Of a stretch of 64,000 nucleotides of DNA, positions 11,104 to 22,400 are shown one piece after another; position 1 is the stretch's first letter, and every line of letters begins with the position of its first letter. The translations under genes and the position numbers were made by a program. The stretch covers positions 8,806,001 to 8,870,000 of the forward strand of contig NC_051099.1 of NCBI RefSeq assembly GCF_901709675.1, in the 5' to 3' direction. Origin of the DNA: Syngnathus acus (lineage: Eukaryota; Chordata; Actinopteri; Syngnathiformes; Syngnathidae). The notes beneath the pieces were generated by a model. That model searched no databases. It worked only from the letters and a program-made list of their open reading frames with translations, and had not been told where the DNA came from.

Positions 11104-11416
11104 CTCACCAGCTCAGTGGCCTAGTGGTAGAGTGTCCGCCCTGAGACTGGAAGGTTGTGGGTTCAAACCCGGGCCGGGTCATACCAAAGACTATAAAAAT
11201 GGGACCCATTGCCTCCATGCTTGGCACTCAGCATTAAGGGTTGGAATTGGGGGGTTAGATCACCAACTGATTCCCGAGCGCGGCACCGCTGCTGCTCACT
11301 GCTCCCCTCTCCCCCAGGGGATGGATTAAAATCACACGGGGATGGGTTAAATGCAGAGGACAAATTTCACCACACCCAGATGTGTGAGTGACGATCATTG
11401 GGACTTTAACTTTAAC
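11104..11416 (+). mobile_element. tRNA-derived SINE, copy 1
   Basis: The 5' part looks like a tRNA gene: an A-box-like TGGCCTAGTGG near 11116 and a B-box GGTTCAAACCC near 11161. A tRNA-unrelated body ends in GACTTTAACTTTA. The body is shared with copies at 19972-20266 (- strand) and 26111-26414 (+). It sits inside the 5' leader of the Rex3/RTE element. Pol III transcribes such elements from the internal boxes, and LINE enzymes mobilise them. Confidence 0.85.
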
Positions 11417-11535
11417 CTAGGACCCGTTTGCCTGGGTGACCCTACCAGGGGCATGAAGCACCAGACAACATGGCTCCTAGGATCATAGGGGCACGCAAAC
11501 CCCTCCACCACGATAAGGTGATGACTCACGGAGGG
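11417..11535 (-). other. 5' leader of the Rex3/RTE element with a conserved hairpin
   Basis: On the - strand this carries TCACCTTATCGTGGTGGAGG followed by GGTTTGCGTGCCCC. The same signature occurs at 23655-23695 in a different LINE. CACC and GGTG flank the TTATC loop. Confidence 0.6.
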
Positions 11536-11544
11536 GCAGCTCAA

Positions 11545-11790
11545 ACTATTGTATGTTAAATAGGTGTACCAACACCTTGCCTTTCTCCTTCAGATGCCTT
11601 TTTCAACAAAGTTACACATAGACAACTCGGAGCCAATAAATGTTGACTCTCCTGGCTCTCCAATGACTCAACTATCGGAGATGGCTACGGCCGCCCCACA
11701 AGCTATTGTATGTCAAATTAGGTGCAGCAACACCTTGCCTATCTCCTTCAGATGCCTTTTTTTCAACAAACTCCCCCCTTGACCCCTAGA
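11545..11790. repeat. Direct repeat of ~165 bp spacing
   Basis: The block around ACAACACCTTGCCT(A/T)TCTCC and CTTCAGATGCCTTTTT occurs at about 11550-11605 and again at about 11700-11765. A smaller direct repeat (TGTCAAATTAGATACACC) follows at 12015 and 12046. No coding. Confidence 0.55.
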
Positions 11791-12107
11791 CGCATTGGTT
11801 GATAGCAAATCTAGCTCAGATGTATCACTTCTTTGGTTTGTAACCGTTTCACAAAAATGGTTGAAAATCTATTTCATCAATGTTTGTTAGAAAATCTGAC
11901 TCCGCTGACGAGAGGTTAGAATGACCCATTATATTTCTTTTTTACAAAACACAACGGAAGCAACACGGAATAGTAAAACGTAAACTCAAACTATTGAACG
12001 GACCCCACGAACTCTTGTCAAATTAGATACACCAACATCCGTTGAATGTCAAATTAGATACACCAACATCCGGCTGCTATAATACAGGCCCCATACATGT
12101 CCCCATC

Positions 12108-12185
12108 CAAAATGGCGCCAGCAAACCAAAATGGCGCCAGCCAAAGATGGCGCCGTCTCGACTGGCGCCATCTTGGCGCCCGCCA
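12108..12185. repeat. Cluster of (A)TGGCGCC words
   Basis: Several copies of the palindrome GGCGCC, usually as ATGGCGCCA, occur within about 80 bases. L2-like 5' ends and YY1-bound sequences use AAGATGGCGG-type words, but no L2 follows here. Confidence 0.5.
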
Positions 12186-12299
12186 GACTGGCGGCAAACT
12201 CATTAGCATATACATTTGCATACAGGTATAGTAGGATTAGAATATGATAAAACTGATATGGACATTCACATATTTCAATCGAGTTTAAACTGCTTGCAA

Positions 12300-12480
12300 T
12301 ACTAATACAAATTAGTTAACACTTGTGAGTGATTGGTTTATTGATCGATTGATTGAGTGATTGATTGAGTGATTGATTGACTGACTGAGTGACCGAGTGA
12401 CAGAATGACCGTGACTGAGTGACCAAGTGGACGATCGTTCGATGTCTGTCCGTCTATATGTACGTACATATGTATGTATG
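12300..12480. repeat. Degenerate GATT/TGAG tetranucleotide array
   Basis: Runs of TGATTGAT, TGAGTGAT and TGACTGAC-type words followed by TATGTATG. A simple repeat with no gene. Confidence 0.7.
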
Positions 12481-12539
12481 TATTTCATTATTTGTTCATG
12501 TATTTACATACTCTTGCATTTTTTCTTCCTCTTCTTTCG

Positions 12540-12965
12540 GTTGCGCCTGTTCGGGGCCGCAACAGCAGAGCAATCATTTCCAAATCTTTCTGTCCTGCCA
12601 CACCAACCAACAAATGTCCTCCCGCACCACTTCTATAAAATTAGAATGCAACATCTTCATCTCTGCCACACTTTCCATTATTTTGGCCAGTTAAGATTTC
12701 CAAGCACCACTTCTAACATTCTTTCCCATAACTTCATGCTGTGCCTGATCAACATAACGACACCTCTGTATCTACTGCAGTTCTGCGCATCGCCGTGGTC
12801 TGAAATAAAAAATAGGAATCAGCACCTTTCCTCAGGAATCTTCTCGCTTTTTAAGAATCTCCCCTGCCATCTCTCCTTGATAGTTCCATGCTGCCACTGG
12901 AATGTCATCTGGGCCAATTGCCTTTCCACTCTCCATTTTGACAAATGTCTGGGTATGAATTTGAT
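12540..12965 (-). pseudogene. Degenerate LINE reverse transcriptase fragment
   Basis: Translated leftward, 12790-12690 reads DHGDAQNCSRYRG followed by LIRHSMKLWERMLE. This is the motif block ahead of the RT palm in a widely distributed non-LTR LINE group. Flanking sequence (phrases GKGNWP and GRFLKSEKIPEE) is decayed. No catalytic FADD box survives. Too decayed to name the clade. Confidence 0.65.
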
Positions 12966-13108
12966 CTATGCTTATTTTCCTCACTCATTGGCGGCCCCAC
13001 AGAGGGTTTTAAAGCGGCGCCACAGAGGGACGTGGTGTGCCAACAGAGGGACCCTGGTGGTATCAATGGTTTTTGTGACCTCAGTTAAACTGAGGTCAAC
13101 AGAGGGAG

Positions 13109-13207
13109 TGAAAGAATGGGGTCGAAATACAAAAAGTCCTGCCTAGCTACAAAAACAGATATGCTCAAACCTCATTGAATAAAGTACATAAGCAGACAAG
13201 TATATTC
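13109..13207 (+). mobile_element. Left-end fragment of the ERV-like LTR (third copy)
   Basis: TGAAAGAATGGGGTC at 13109 and the words GCCTAGCTACA and GCAGACAAGTATATTCAC match the first ~120 bases of the LTR at 60781. Similarity ends near 13207. Confidence 0.65.
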
Positions 13208-13739
13208 ACATATTAAATCAAGTCCTCAGGCTCCCCAACAATAGCGGTAGCAGTTTGCATAGCAGTTTGTTAGACTTCACTTTGATGGTTAATGCAGTTA
13301 TTGCAATTTTGTTGTTTTATCACAGTAGATTGGTTTATTTACATTTCAAAAACCAGAAGCCATTCATTTACAAATCTGATTGCACTTTAGTTTACATACT
13401 TAAATGTTCAGATATTAAGATGTGACAGTTTTAGCATGATTTGAATGAGGCAAAATAACATGCTTTTTCTCTCGAATATATTGTTATAATCATTTGTTTC
13501 AGATGTAATAATTTTCTGTATAAAAATTAAAATTGGTATTCAAAAAGTCTTTTTTCAAACTTGAGTCTTGAAAAAGAGGGGGTCGTATTATATATCAGGG
13601 TTGTTTTATATTCGGGCCAATGCGATACTTGGAGTCTCAAATCCGTCCCTCCAGATGCTGCAGAGGTACTTTTATTATCTGTTTGGGGGCTATTTTTTAC
13701 TCCTTTCAGTTTTCTCCATTTTCTATTACGTATTGTTAT

Positions 13740-14135
13740 CTATTACATCGCATTCGTTGGGGCGGGACTACCAAACAAGGTAATGGGTGTGGCCAAACGG
13801 TTTCGCAAATCCGCCATCTTTATTACTCTGAGAGACTTTTGTAGTCCAAACAACTCAAGGATGCTGAAGTGGAGAGATCAAAATGTTCCATTGTTGGATG
13901 CATTAATCCACACAACTCATCGCACCGTCCCCCAGCATCAGAACCTCAAAGAAGTGCCTGGTCAAATTTCATTTTGAAGCAGTGTTCCCACATCTGTGGG
14001 CAAAGTCCTGCTTGTTCAAGGATGAGTGTTTCAGAAATCTTTTGTCAGTATAGAGAAGGATTCGCCCAAAAGACTTTGTTTCATTGATGGTTCAGTTCCT
14101 TCTATCTATGGAAACGACGGACACAGTAAAGCGGT
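13740..14135 (+). pseudogene. Degenerate transposon ORF with THAP-like cysteines
   Basis: Frames at 13869-14087 read KCSIVGCINPHNSSHR and PASEPQRSAWSNFI, then continue in another frame with TSVGKVLLVQ. The C-x4-C spacing and the following AW resemble a C2CH (THAP-type) DNA-binding N-terminus. The zinc-ligand tail is not intact. The lead-in at 13741-13800 (GGGGCGGGAC, CCAAACAAGGTAATGGGTG) recurs at 39175, so it belongs to a dispersed repeat family. Frameshifts are present and no full protein survives. Confidence 0.35.
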
Positions 14136-14858
14136 AAGCTTGAGATGACACAAAGATAGTAAACTGCATTTCACTTTAATAATATTGCGTGTTTATGCAC
14201 TCGTTTTCATAGCATTAGCATGAGTCTTTCTGCTGATTTTTGAGCTGTCCACTCTTTGTTTTCACTTCTTGCGGGTGTATTTTGAGTAGTTGTATCAGAT
14301 GAATTGCATCAAAGGTGCTGTATTTTTCTTGGGGAACACAATAATGTGTTAAATGCATTCGTTAGCTTCTCGCTAACGCTAGCATTAACTTATAGGTTAA
14401 CTTGACTGCAGTGCTGGTTTACAAGACGTGTTCAAAAATATTGTGAGGGGATTTATTTTGTTACCTTTTATGTATGTATGGACAAGTCTGCCGTTGACAT
14501 CTTTTCATCAATCAAAAAGTTTGCAGCGCAAGTAAACGCTACCTCGGCTGAAAAACTACAAATATGTCGACCGAAAAAGGAGGCGCACATTTTGCGGCCT
14601 GGAGGGAGCGGGGTGTGAAGTATGTCATTTGCAATTAAAGAGACCGCACCAAAACGGCTTGCTCTGAGCGCACCTCAGAACAAGTATAAAAGAGGGACAT
14701 GTGATGCTATCAAAACGAGGAATTCAGACAAAAGTATCGCTGTTCCTCTTTATATAAAGTTTAAGTAAAACTTAAAACGGAATAATTTATAAACGTGATA
14801 CGCAAGTTTTAAAGAAAACCCTTTCTAAAAATGGAAATTGACCAGCACAAACGTGCAC

Positions 14859-14902
14859 GTTTTCAATAAAAACATGAAGAATTTCATGTTTTTATTGAAA
14901 AC
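14859..14902. repeat. Perfect 20-bp inverted repeat with 4-nt loop
   Basis: GTTTTCAATAAAAACATGAA (14859-14878) is exactly mirrored at 14883-14902, with GAAT between. Each arm contains AATAAA or TTTATT. No transposon context is evident around it. Confidence 0.8.
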
Positions 14903-15175
14903 AAGCTGGTAGTGTCTGCCCTCACAGCATCGGCTTCCTCCTTCCACTCAATGCGTGCGCGCTCCCGCGGCAGAGAATACGGATTTTCACGGGGGTAACT
15001 ACTTTGGCACAACTGCGCATGCGCTAAAATCCGGTGCGCGTTCTGTTGTGATCGGTTCTCTCAGGTAACCTGATTTGCTGAGGTTAGCACTTGGCAGGCG
15101 GTGTAACTAATGGCAGGGGACTTGGATCTGCCTGGGACATAGTCGTTGACATGACTCGAGGTCACACTTAAACCT

Positions 15176-16050
15176 ATGTCAAAGTCAAAGTCTGCTTTAT
15201 TGTCAATTTCTTCACATGTCAAGACACACAAAGAGATCGAAATTACGTTTCCCACTATCCCACGGTGACAAGACATAGTACACAATATACATACAAGTAA
15301 ACAGCACAAAAAGTAAAAACAAGAAGGCACAAACAATGAATAAATAAGAGCGATGAATAAATAATAAATAAACAAATAACATAAATAAGAGGAGCAAAAA
15401 TGGAGCAAGTGTGTATACAGCAGACAGTCAGAATATAGCGCAAAAGTACAGGACGTTATGCAGCCGAGGGTGGAGGGGGGAGAAAGCTGTTGAAGCTGTT
15501 GGTGAGTCTGGTGGTGCGGGAGCGCAGGCTCCTGTACCTCTTCCCAGAGGGCAGAAGATCAAACAAAGAGTGAGCGGGGTGACTCACATCACACACAATC
15601 GTGGTCGCCTTGCGGGTGAGATGGGAGGTGTAAACGTCCTTCAGGGAGGGGAGTGAAGCACCAATAATCTTACCAGCTGTGTTCACTATGTGCTGCAGGG
15701 CCTTCATGTTGTATTCAGTGCAGCTACCACCCCACACAGCGATACAACTGGAGAGGACGCTCTCAATGGTGTCACGGTAGAATGTGGTCATGATGGCCGG
15801 AGGAGCATTTGCTCGCCTGAGTTTCCGCAGGAAGTACAGGCGGCGCTGAGCTTTCTTCGCCAGTGATGCAGTGTTGGTGGTCCAGGAGAGGTCTTCACTG
15901 ATGTGCACCCCCAGGAATCTGGTGCTGCTCACTCTCTCCACCACAGCACCGTCGATGGTCAGTGGTAGGTGTTGGGTGTGACCCTTCCGGAAGTCAACAA
16001 CAATCTCCTTGGTCTTGTTGACGTTCAGCAGGAGGTTGTTGTTGTTGTTA
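15176..16050 (-). mobile_element. L2 LINE 3' fragment
   Basis: Read leftward, this carries the RT C-terminal block: FLGVHISEDLSWTTNT, KKAQRRLYFLRKLRR and HSLFDLLPSGKRYRSL. It ends in the 3' tail TGACAATAAAGCAGACTTTG at about 15200-15180. The frame is open from about 16050 to about 15500. 5'-truncated, as usual for LINE insertions. Confidence 0.9.
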
Positions 16051-16399
16051 TATAGAGATGGAGCAAAAATTCTGGACATTTTGTAAAATGTAATATAATG
16101 AAAAATGAAATTCCTCCCAGACGCTTTTTTAGGGGCCAAAATAAGGACATGTCAGGGAAAATGAGGACGTATGGTCAGTGTAAATTTGGGAAGAATCGTC
16201 CCACATTCTGAAGCAAATCCACTTGATTTAATTGTTATAAAAAGTCATTTTGAAAATTATACTTGGATAGCCAGGAAAATATGAGTCTCATCTCTATTGC
16301 GTAGTTAGTTATAAATGCCTTTTTACTTTAAAAAAAAAAATCGAAAGGTCGCTGTTTGTTCACCATTTGCATTGTCAATAAAGTTGTAAGTTGTCAAAA

Positions 16400-16496
16400 A
16401 AAGTGACCCGGAAGTAGTCACTCCTCAGGAAAAGACGTGCATCCACGTTTTTTCCTCGCCGTACTTTCGGCATGCTCCGGTGAGGTGTTCGTAGAC
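16400..16496 (+). promoter_or_regulatory. Proximal promoter and 5' UTR of MYBBP1A
   Basis: An ETS/GABPA-type word CCGGAAGT lies at 16408-16415, about 85 bases before the start codon. No TATA box is evident. This layout is common for housekeeping and ribosome-biogenesis genes. Transcription start is inferred to lie between the ETS word and 16497. Confidence 0.5.
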
Positions 16497-19400
16497 ATGA
16501 TGGATATTCAGCCGATTGCAGCCGTGCCGGTCCGGACGGCTGGCGCCCTCCATCAGAACCGAGTCTTCCTCGACTTCTTCTGGGATTTGGCCAAACCCGA
16601 TCAAGAAATTCGTCTTAGAGCGGTGGAAAATCTTCTAAAATACCTAAAAGACAACAACGAGGTGGGTTGCGTTCAACCATGCGTATTGTGGCACACTACA
16701 CTAGAGCTGTTTAAAGTCATGTTACAGTCTTTTCATGACGTCTTAATCCTTGAAACCACAGCATCATTAATCGAGTTAAAAGCTTATCCATTATTTTATC
16801 AACATACATGTGTGCCAACACTGCCATTTCAAATCAAAAGATGAATTAATTTAGCACATCGTCTGAAAAATAGAAAGTAAAATATCATTTACACAGTATA
16901 CCTGCCATTTTAACATAATTAATTTGAACGTATTTCGCGAGTAGAACATTTTAACCAATGTAAATAATAAGCAAATAATGATTTCCGTGTTATGTTTGTG
17001 TTGTTCACAGGAGGATGAGTTGGAGTACACGCTCAAGAAGTTGGTGGACGGACTTGCTCACACGCGGGAGGCGGCGAGGCCAGGCTTCAGTCTAGCGCTG
17101 GGTCAGGTGAGCGAGGATTCCGACGACTGTGCCCCATGCTTTGACCCGTTAGTGTTTGTGGTGTGATGCCAAAATTATGTTATTGTTTCCGCCAGCTCCT
17201 GACCGCGTTTGAGGACATCACTCTGCAGAACATCCTTGACAGGATCAGGGAGAAACACAATGTGCAAACAGCCACAAAGGTAACTTTATTTTTGGAGGGG
17301 GCGGGATTAGAATATGCTGTAAGAAAAAAGGTTAAATATTTCTTGTCCTGCAGAAATTTGTCAGAAATGCTGCATTTGGCAGCTTGTTTGGCATCCTTGC
17401 TCTCCATCAGTCAGGTCGCCTTTTCAAAGTAAGTACGTAGGAACACATGCAGACCTTGTCTTTTGCAGGCCGTGTGACTTGAGAATGTCCAGCGCGTGCT
17501 GTAAATTTGAGCTCAACCTTTCTATTTTGCACCCGCGCAGGAGCCCCCAGTGGTGCTGGGTTGTGTGCAGCTTCTGCAAAACCTCACCCAACAGCGACAG
17601 CACCTGAAAGACCTGCCCAACAAGACCATGATGGACATCCTCGCTGAGGTATCAACAACACAATAAGGCTTTTTAATTATTATTTTTTTAAGAGTAAATT
17701 GTTTTATAACCAACCTCTGTAAAATCAAATTTCGGACTCATGCACAGTCATCATCACAGTCTCCCCCGTGTCGGTGTCCCGGCAGGTCCCCAAGAAGGTA
17801 TTTGAGGAGGTCCTGCTGAGTGCTCTGCAGGCCGACATGGCCTCGGCTTTCCAGACTCCAGAGCAGCTGCAACTGCTGTTGGTGGCGCTGGAGCGCTTTC
17901 CCCAGACCCTCCAACCCAAGAAAGTAAAAAAACTGTTGGGCTCTTCCAAGATCATCAACAACGACAACATTGGACAGTAAGAATTGCCAAAATGTGCACC
18001 TAAATCCTTGGGTAGTCACTAAAAAAACCTAGCTAGTCATGTCCTTTTTTGTCCTTCGGTCTTCCTTTCCTTCTTTTTCCTTCTGGTGCCCAGGTCATGG
18101 CTGTGTTGCAGTCGTTGTGGTCCTGCCGTAGTACCATAATTTTCGGACTATAAGTCGCGGTTTTTTTCATAGTTTGGGTGGTGGGGGACTTATAATAAGG
18201 AGCGACTTCTGTGTTTTTTTTCAAAAAGTGAAACCGCGATAAACGAACCGCGATGTAGCGAGGGATTACTGTAATTTGAATTTCAAGTGACGTCAGCGAC
18301 GCGGCGTGGCGCGGCGGTTGTTTACAAAAAGGACAAAGATTGATCACGGGATGGCGAAGATGACAAAGGGCACCACGTACTACCGGCATCATTAGCGGCT
18401 TTGTTTCTAAGTGACACGGAGGACGAAGAGTTTGAAGGATTTAAGGATTTGGAGTGACACAGAAGGTTTGAAAAACTATTCTGGCTTTTACGCACGCCCG
18501 GTCCTACTCTTCGGCGCTCTCTTTCACCTCCGTGGATAGAAGTCGGGGGCCGGCGCTCGGCCGGGTGGCGGTCCGCGGACGGTGGATGGGGCTCGGACAT
18601 GGCTTTTACGCACGCCCGGTCCTACTCTACGGAGCTCTCTTTCACCTCCGTGGATGGAAGTCGAGGGCCGGCGCTCGGCCGGGTGGCTGTCCGGGGACGG
18701 TGGATGGGGCTCGGTCATGGCTTTTACGCACGCCCGGTCCTATTCTATGGATCTCTCTTCCACCTCCGTGGCTGGAAGTCCACGCCGCCACACGCCTGGA
18801 AGTTTGTTTTGTTAAATAAAGAGCCGTTTACCAAACTCACATCTTTCGTTGTACTTTGTTAACGCTACAATCTAGTTATATACTAGATCTGTGGAATAAC
18901 GACGAGGCTGACGTCAGGGCGCACTTATACTCAGGAGCGACTTATACTCAGGAGCGACTTATATGTGAAATCCAGGGCGCTTGCGTGTGTTGGCTCATAT
19001 GTTGAGCTCTCGATTTGTGAATTAAAGCCAAACCCACGTCTTGCCTGGTACTTTGGTAAAGCTACAATATAGTTATATACTAGATCTGTGGAATAATTGG
19101 GGCCGCAACTGACGACGAGTGAGTCTGACGACGAGTGAGTCTGACGTCAGCGGCGCACGTAGGTCCGGAATCAACAGCTGTTTTGTTTTGACACAGAGGA
19201 TGAATATTCCGATGGATTTAATGATTTGGAGTGACACGGATGGTTCGTTAAAATTCTTGTTTATATTACATTTATTTGATGTATCTAGTCTGACGTCAGC
19301 AGCGCACGTAGTTCCGGCGTCAACAGCTGTGTGTTTTTCTTTTTTTTTTTTTTGACAGAGGGTAAATATTCCGACGGATTTAATGATTTATAGTGTCACG

Positions 19401-22400
19401 GATGGTTTGTTAAAATTGTTCTTTATATTACATTTATTTTATATATCTAGTCTGACGTCAGCGGCGCACGTAGTCCTTCCGGCGTCAACAGCTGCGTGTG
19501 GGGTTTTTGTTTTTATTAAGTGACACAAGACGAAGATTACGATGGATTTAAAAATTTGGAGTGACACGGATGGTTCGATAAAATCGTTGTTTATATTATT
19601 GTTATTTCATACATAGTTTATGTATTGTTATATGGGCCTCTGGAAAAATTTGAACTGCAACTGACGACGAGTCCGACGTCAGCGGCGCACCGCACACGCG
19701 GCGGCGTTGTTTACATAAAGGACGATGAACTCGATCGATGGATTTAATGATTTGGAGTGACACAGATGGTTTGAGAAACGTGTTATTTATGTTATAGTTA
19801 TTTGAATAACTGTTAATGTTACATCAGGCCCGTTCTCAGCTCCTCGTTTGTGTTTGTCATGTTAGCATACCGTATCGTGAGCCTTAATGTTGCTGGTTCA
19901 TGTCTGTTTTTGGTGTTGGATTTTGTCAAATAAATTTCCCCCAAAATTATTAAATTATTAAATTATTAAAGTCCCAATGATCGTCACACACACACCTGGG
20001 TGTGGTGAAATTTGTCCTCTGCATTTAACCCATCCCCGTGTGATTTTAATCCATCCCCTGGGGGAGAGGGGAGCAGTGAGCAGCAGCGGTGCCGCGCTCG
20101 GGAGTCAGTTGGTGATCTAACCCCCCAATTCCAACCCTTAATGCTGAGTGCCAAGCAGGCAGGCAATGGGTCCCATTTTTATAGTCTTTGGTATGACCCG
20201 GCCGGGGGTTGAACCCACAACCTTCCAGTCTCAGGGCGGACACTCTACCACTAGGCCACTGAGCTAGTGCGACTTAACTCCGGTGCGACTTCTATATGTT
20301 TTTTTCCTCTATTGTGTGCATTTTATGGCTGATGCGACTTGTATTCCGGAGCGACTTTTAGTCCGAAAAATACGGTAATTCAATTTTCTCCCTCTTGACC
20401 TGTTCTTCTCATAATCCAGTCTATCACAATTAAAAACAAGAACCCTGACATATTGCATCCTTGCTTTACGCCAGTTTTGATGTTGAAACACTCACATACC
20501 CCTTGGTCTTCTACCGCACACTGGAAGTCTTCATAAAATAGTCTGACCATTCTCACAATCTTCTCCGGAATTCCATACTTCTTCATGATGATCCACAGGC
20601 TTTCGTGATGTACAGAGTCGAAGGCTTATTCAAAGTCTACGAAGTTTAAGTATATTGCTTGCCACTCATTTACCTGTTCAATGATGTTTCTCAATATGAA
20701 GACTTGCTCTGTTGTTCCCCTATCTGTCCTGTAACCTGCTTGCTCATTTCTCAGCCTGCAATCGATTCCATTCTTTATTCGGTCTGCTATAATCCTGCCC
20801 AGTATCTTTCCCACTTTGGAGAGCAGGGTTAGGCCTCTTGAGTTTTTGCATTCTTTGAGATTTCCCTTCTTTGCTAGTTTGATGATTAGTCCTCTCTCCC
20901 ACTTTGTTGGGATCTTCTCATGTTTCCATGTTTTCTGTAACAGTTGGTGTACCTTCATTGCTGAAAACTCTACATCTGCTTTTAATAATTCGGCTGTGAT
21001 GGAGTCAATTCCTGCTGCCTTGCCATTCTGCAGTCTTTTTATAGCTTCTTTGATTTCACTTAGTGTTGGTTCATTTACCGTGATCTCTTCAATTCTGTTG
21101 CTGAATTCATATTCGTCATCTTCAGTTATTGGGTTTTCCGGCTCTGTTCTATTTAACGCTTCTTTTAAGTGTTCCGTCCATCTCATCTTAATTGCATCCC
21201 TTCCACTAACGAGGTTACCATCCTTGTCTAGTACTGCTGTGCTCTGCCTGGGTCTCTCGTTGCCCAGCGTCTTTGTTAGTCCATAAAGTGTCTTCATGTG
21301 TTGTTTTCTTGCAGCAGCTTCAGCTACACTTGCAATCTCCTCCATCCATTTCCTTTTGTCTGCTTTTATACTTCTCTTCACCTCTTTGTTCTTCTCTGCA
21401 TACTTCTCTTTTAGCTGCGGCGGTGGATGTTTATGCGCTGGATAGATTTCTTGTGCGCTGAGAACGTGCGGGCAGTGCGCGATTGCGCACGCGCGCAGCT
21501 TAGAGGGAACATTGCCCACGTTGCTTTGTGTAGGTCTTTGTGGAAACAGCGTACCTGTTATGACTACCGTAATTTTCGGACTATAAGTCGCGGTTTTTTT
21601 CATAGTTTGGGTGGGGGGGCGACTTATACTCAGGAGCGACTTATGTTTTTTTTCAAAAATTTTCAAAAAAAAATGAAACCGCGATAAACGAACCGCAATG
21701 TAGCAAGGGATTACTGTAATTTGAATTTCAAGTGACGTCAGCAGCGCGACGTCGCGGTCAGCAGCGCGACGTCAGCAGCGCGACGTCAGCAGCGCGACGT
21801 CAGCAGCGCGACGTCAGCAGCGCGACGTCAGCAGCGCGACGCGGCGTTGTTTACATAAAGGACAAAGATTGACTCGACGGAGCTCTCTTTCACTTCCGTG
21901 GATTGAAGTCGGGGGCCGGCGCTCGGCCGGGTGGCTGTCCAGGGACGGTGGATGGGGCTCGGACAATGCTTTTACGCACGCCCGGTCCTACTCTACCGAG
22001 CTGTATTTCACCTCCGTGGATGGAAGTCGAGGGCCGGCGCTCGGCCGGGTGGCTGTCCGGGGACGGTGGATGGGGCTCGGTCATGGCTTTTACGCACGCC
22101 CGTCCTATTCTATGGAGCTCTCTTCCATTTCCGTGGCTGGAAGTCCACGCCGCCACACGCCTGGAAGTTTGTTTTGTTAAATAAAGAGCCGTTTACCAAA
22201 CCCACGTCTTTCCTTGAACTTTGTTAACGCTACAATATAGTTATATAGTAGATCTGTGGAATAACGACGAGGCTGACGTCAGGGCGCACGCACGCGCGGC
22301 GTTGTTGACAAAGGACGAGGAATTTGATCGATGGATTTAATGATTTAGAGTGCACAGATGGTTTGATAACATTATTGCTTCTATAATAGTTATTTGATAT

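Larger units (their letters stand above)
8844..11535 (-). mobile_element. Rex3/RTE-type LINE, 3'-truncated, carrying a SINE
   Basis: Reading leftward, the block contains a conserved 5' leader (11535-11417), a SINE insertion, the apurinic-type endonuclease (about 11069-10254) and the first half of the reverse transcriptase (to about 8844). The protein matches the + strand copy at 43448-45298 almost word for word in the shared part, then stops abruptly at the phrase RISGSKS. Loss of the 3' rather than the 5' end is unusual for a LINE and suggests a later deletion or rearrangement. Confidence 0.85.
18132..20377. mobile_element. TIR element (ACCGTAATTTTCGGACTATA type), copy 1, TA-flanked
   Basis: The left end TACCATAATTTTCGGACTAT and right end AGTCCGAAAAATACGGTA are inverted repeats flanked by TA. 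Internally it has a ~119-bp tandem array (about 18484-18790), then five or more diverged units of about 150 bp. Each of those starts with TCTGACGTCAGCGGCGCAC (for example about 19133, 19288, 19450 and 19670). A SINE is inserted at 19972-20266. No transposase frame is visible. TA target duplication suggests Tc1/mariner-like mobilisation, but the family was not named with confidence. Confidence 0.7.

Noticed and set aside
11104-11180. Possible true tRNA gene
   Set aside because: A and B boxes are present, but the cloverleaf is not convincing and the same sequence heads three SINE copies.
12427-13146. 239-codon + strand frame
   Set aside because: No domain; its opposite strand carries a decayed LINE reverse transcriptase and its 3' end is an LTR fragment.
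18322-18862. Several overlapping frames on both strands with repeated peptides
   Set aside because: All come from a stop-poor 119-bp tandem array inside a transposon; the same occurs at 21869-22227.
21737-21840. Regular repeats that might be read as a CRISPR array
   Set aside because: Units are 14 bp, contiguous and without spacers, in a fish intron. It is a minisatellite.
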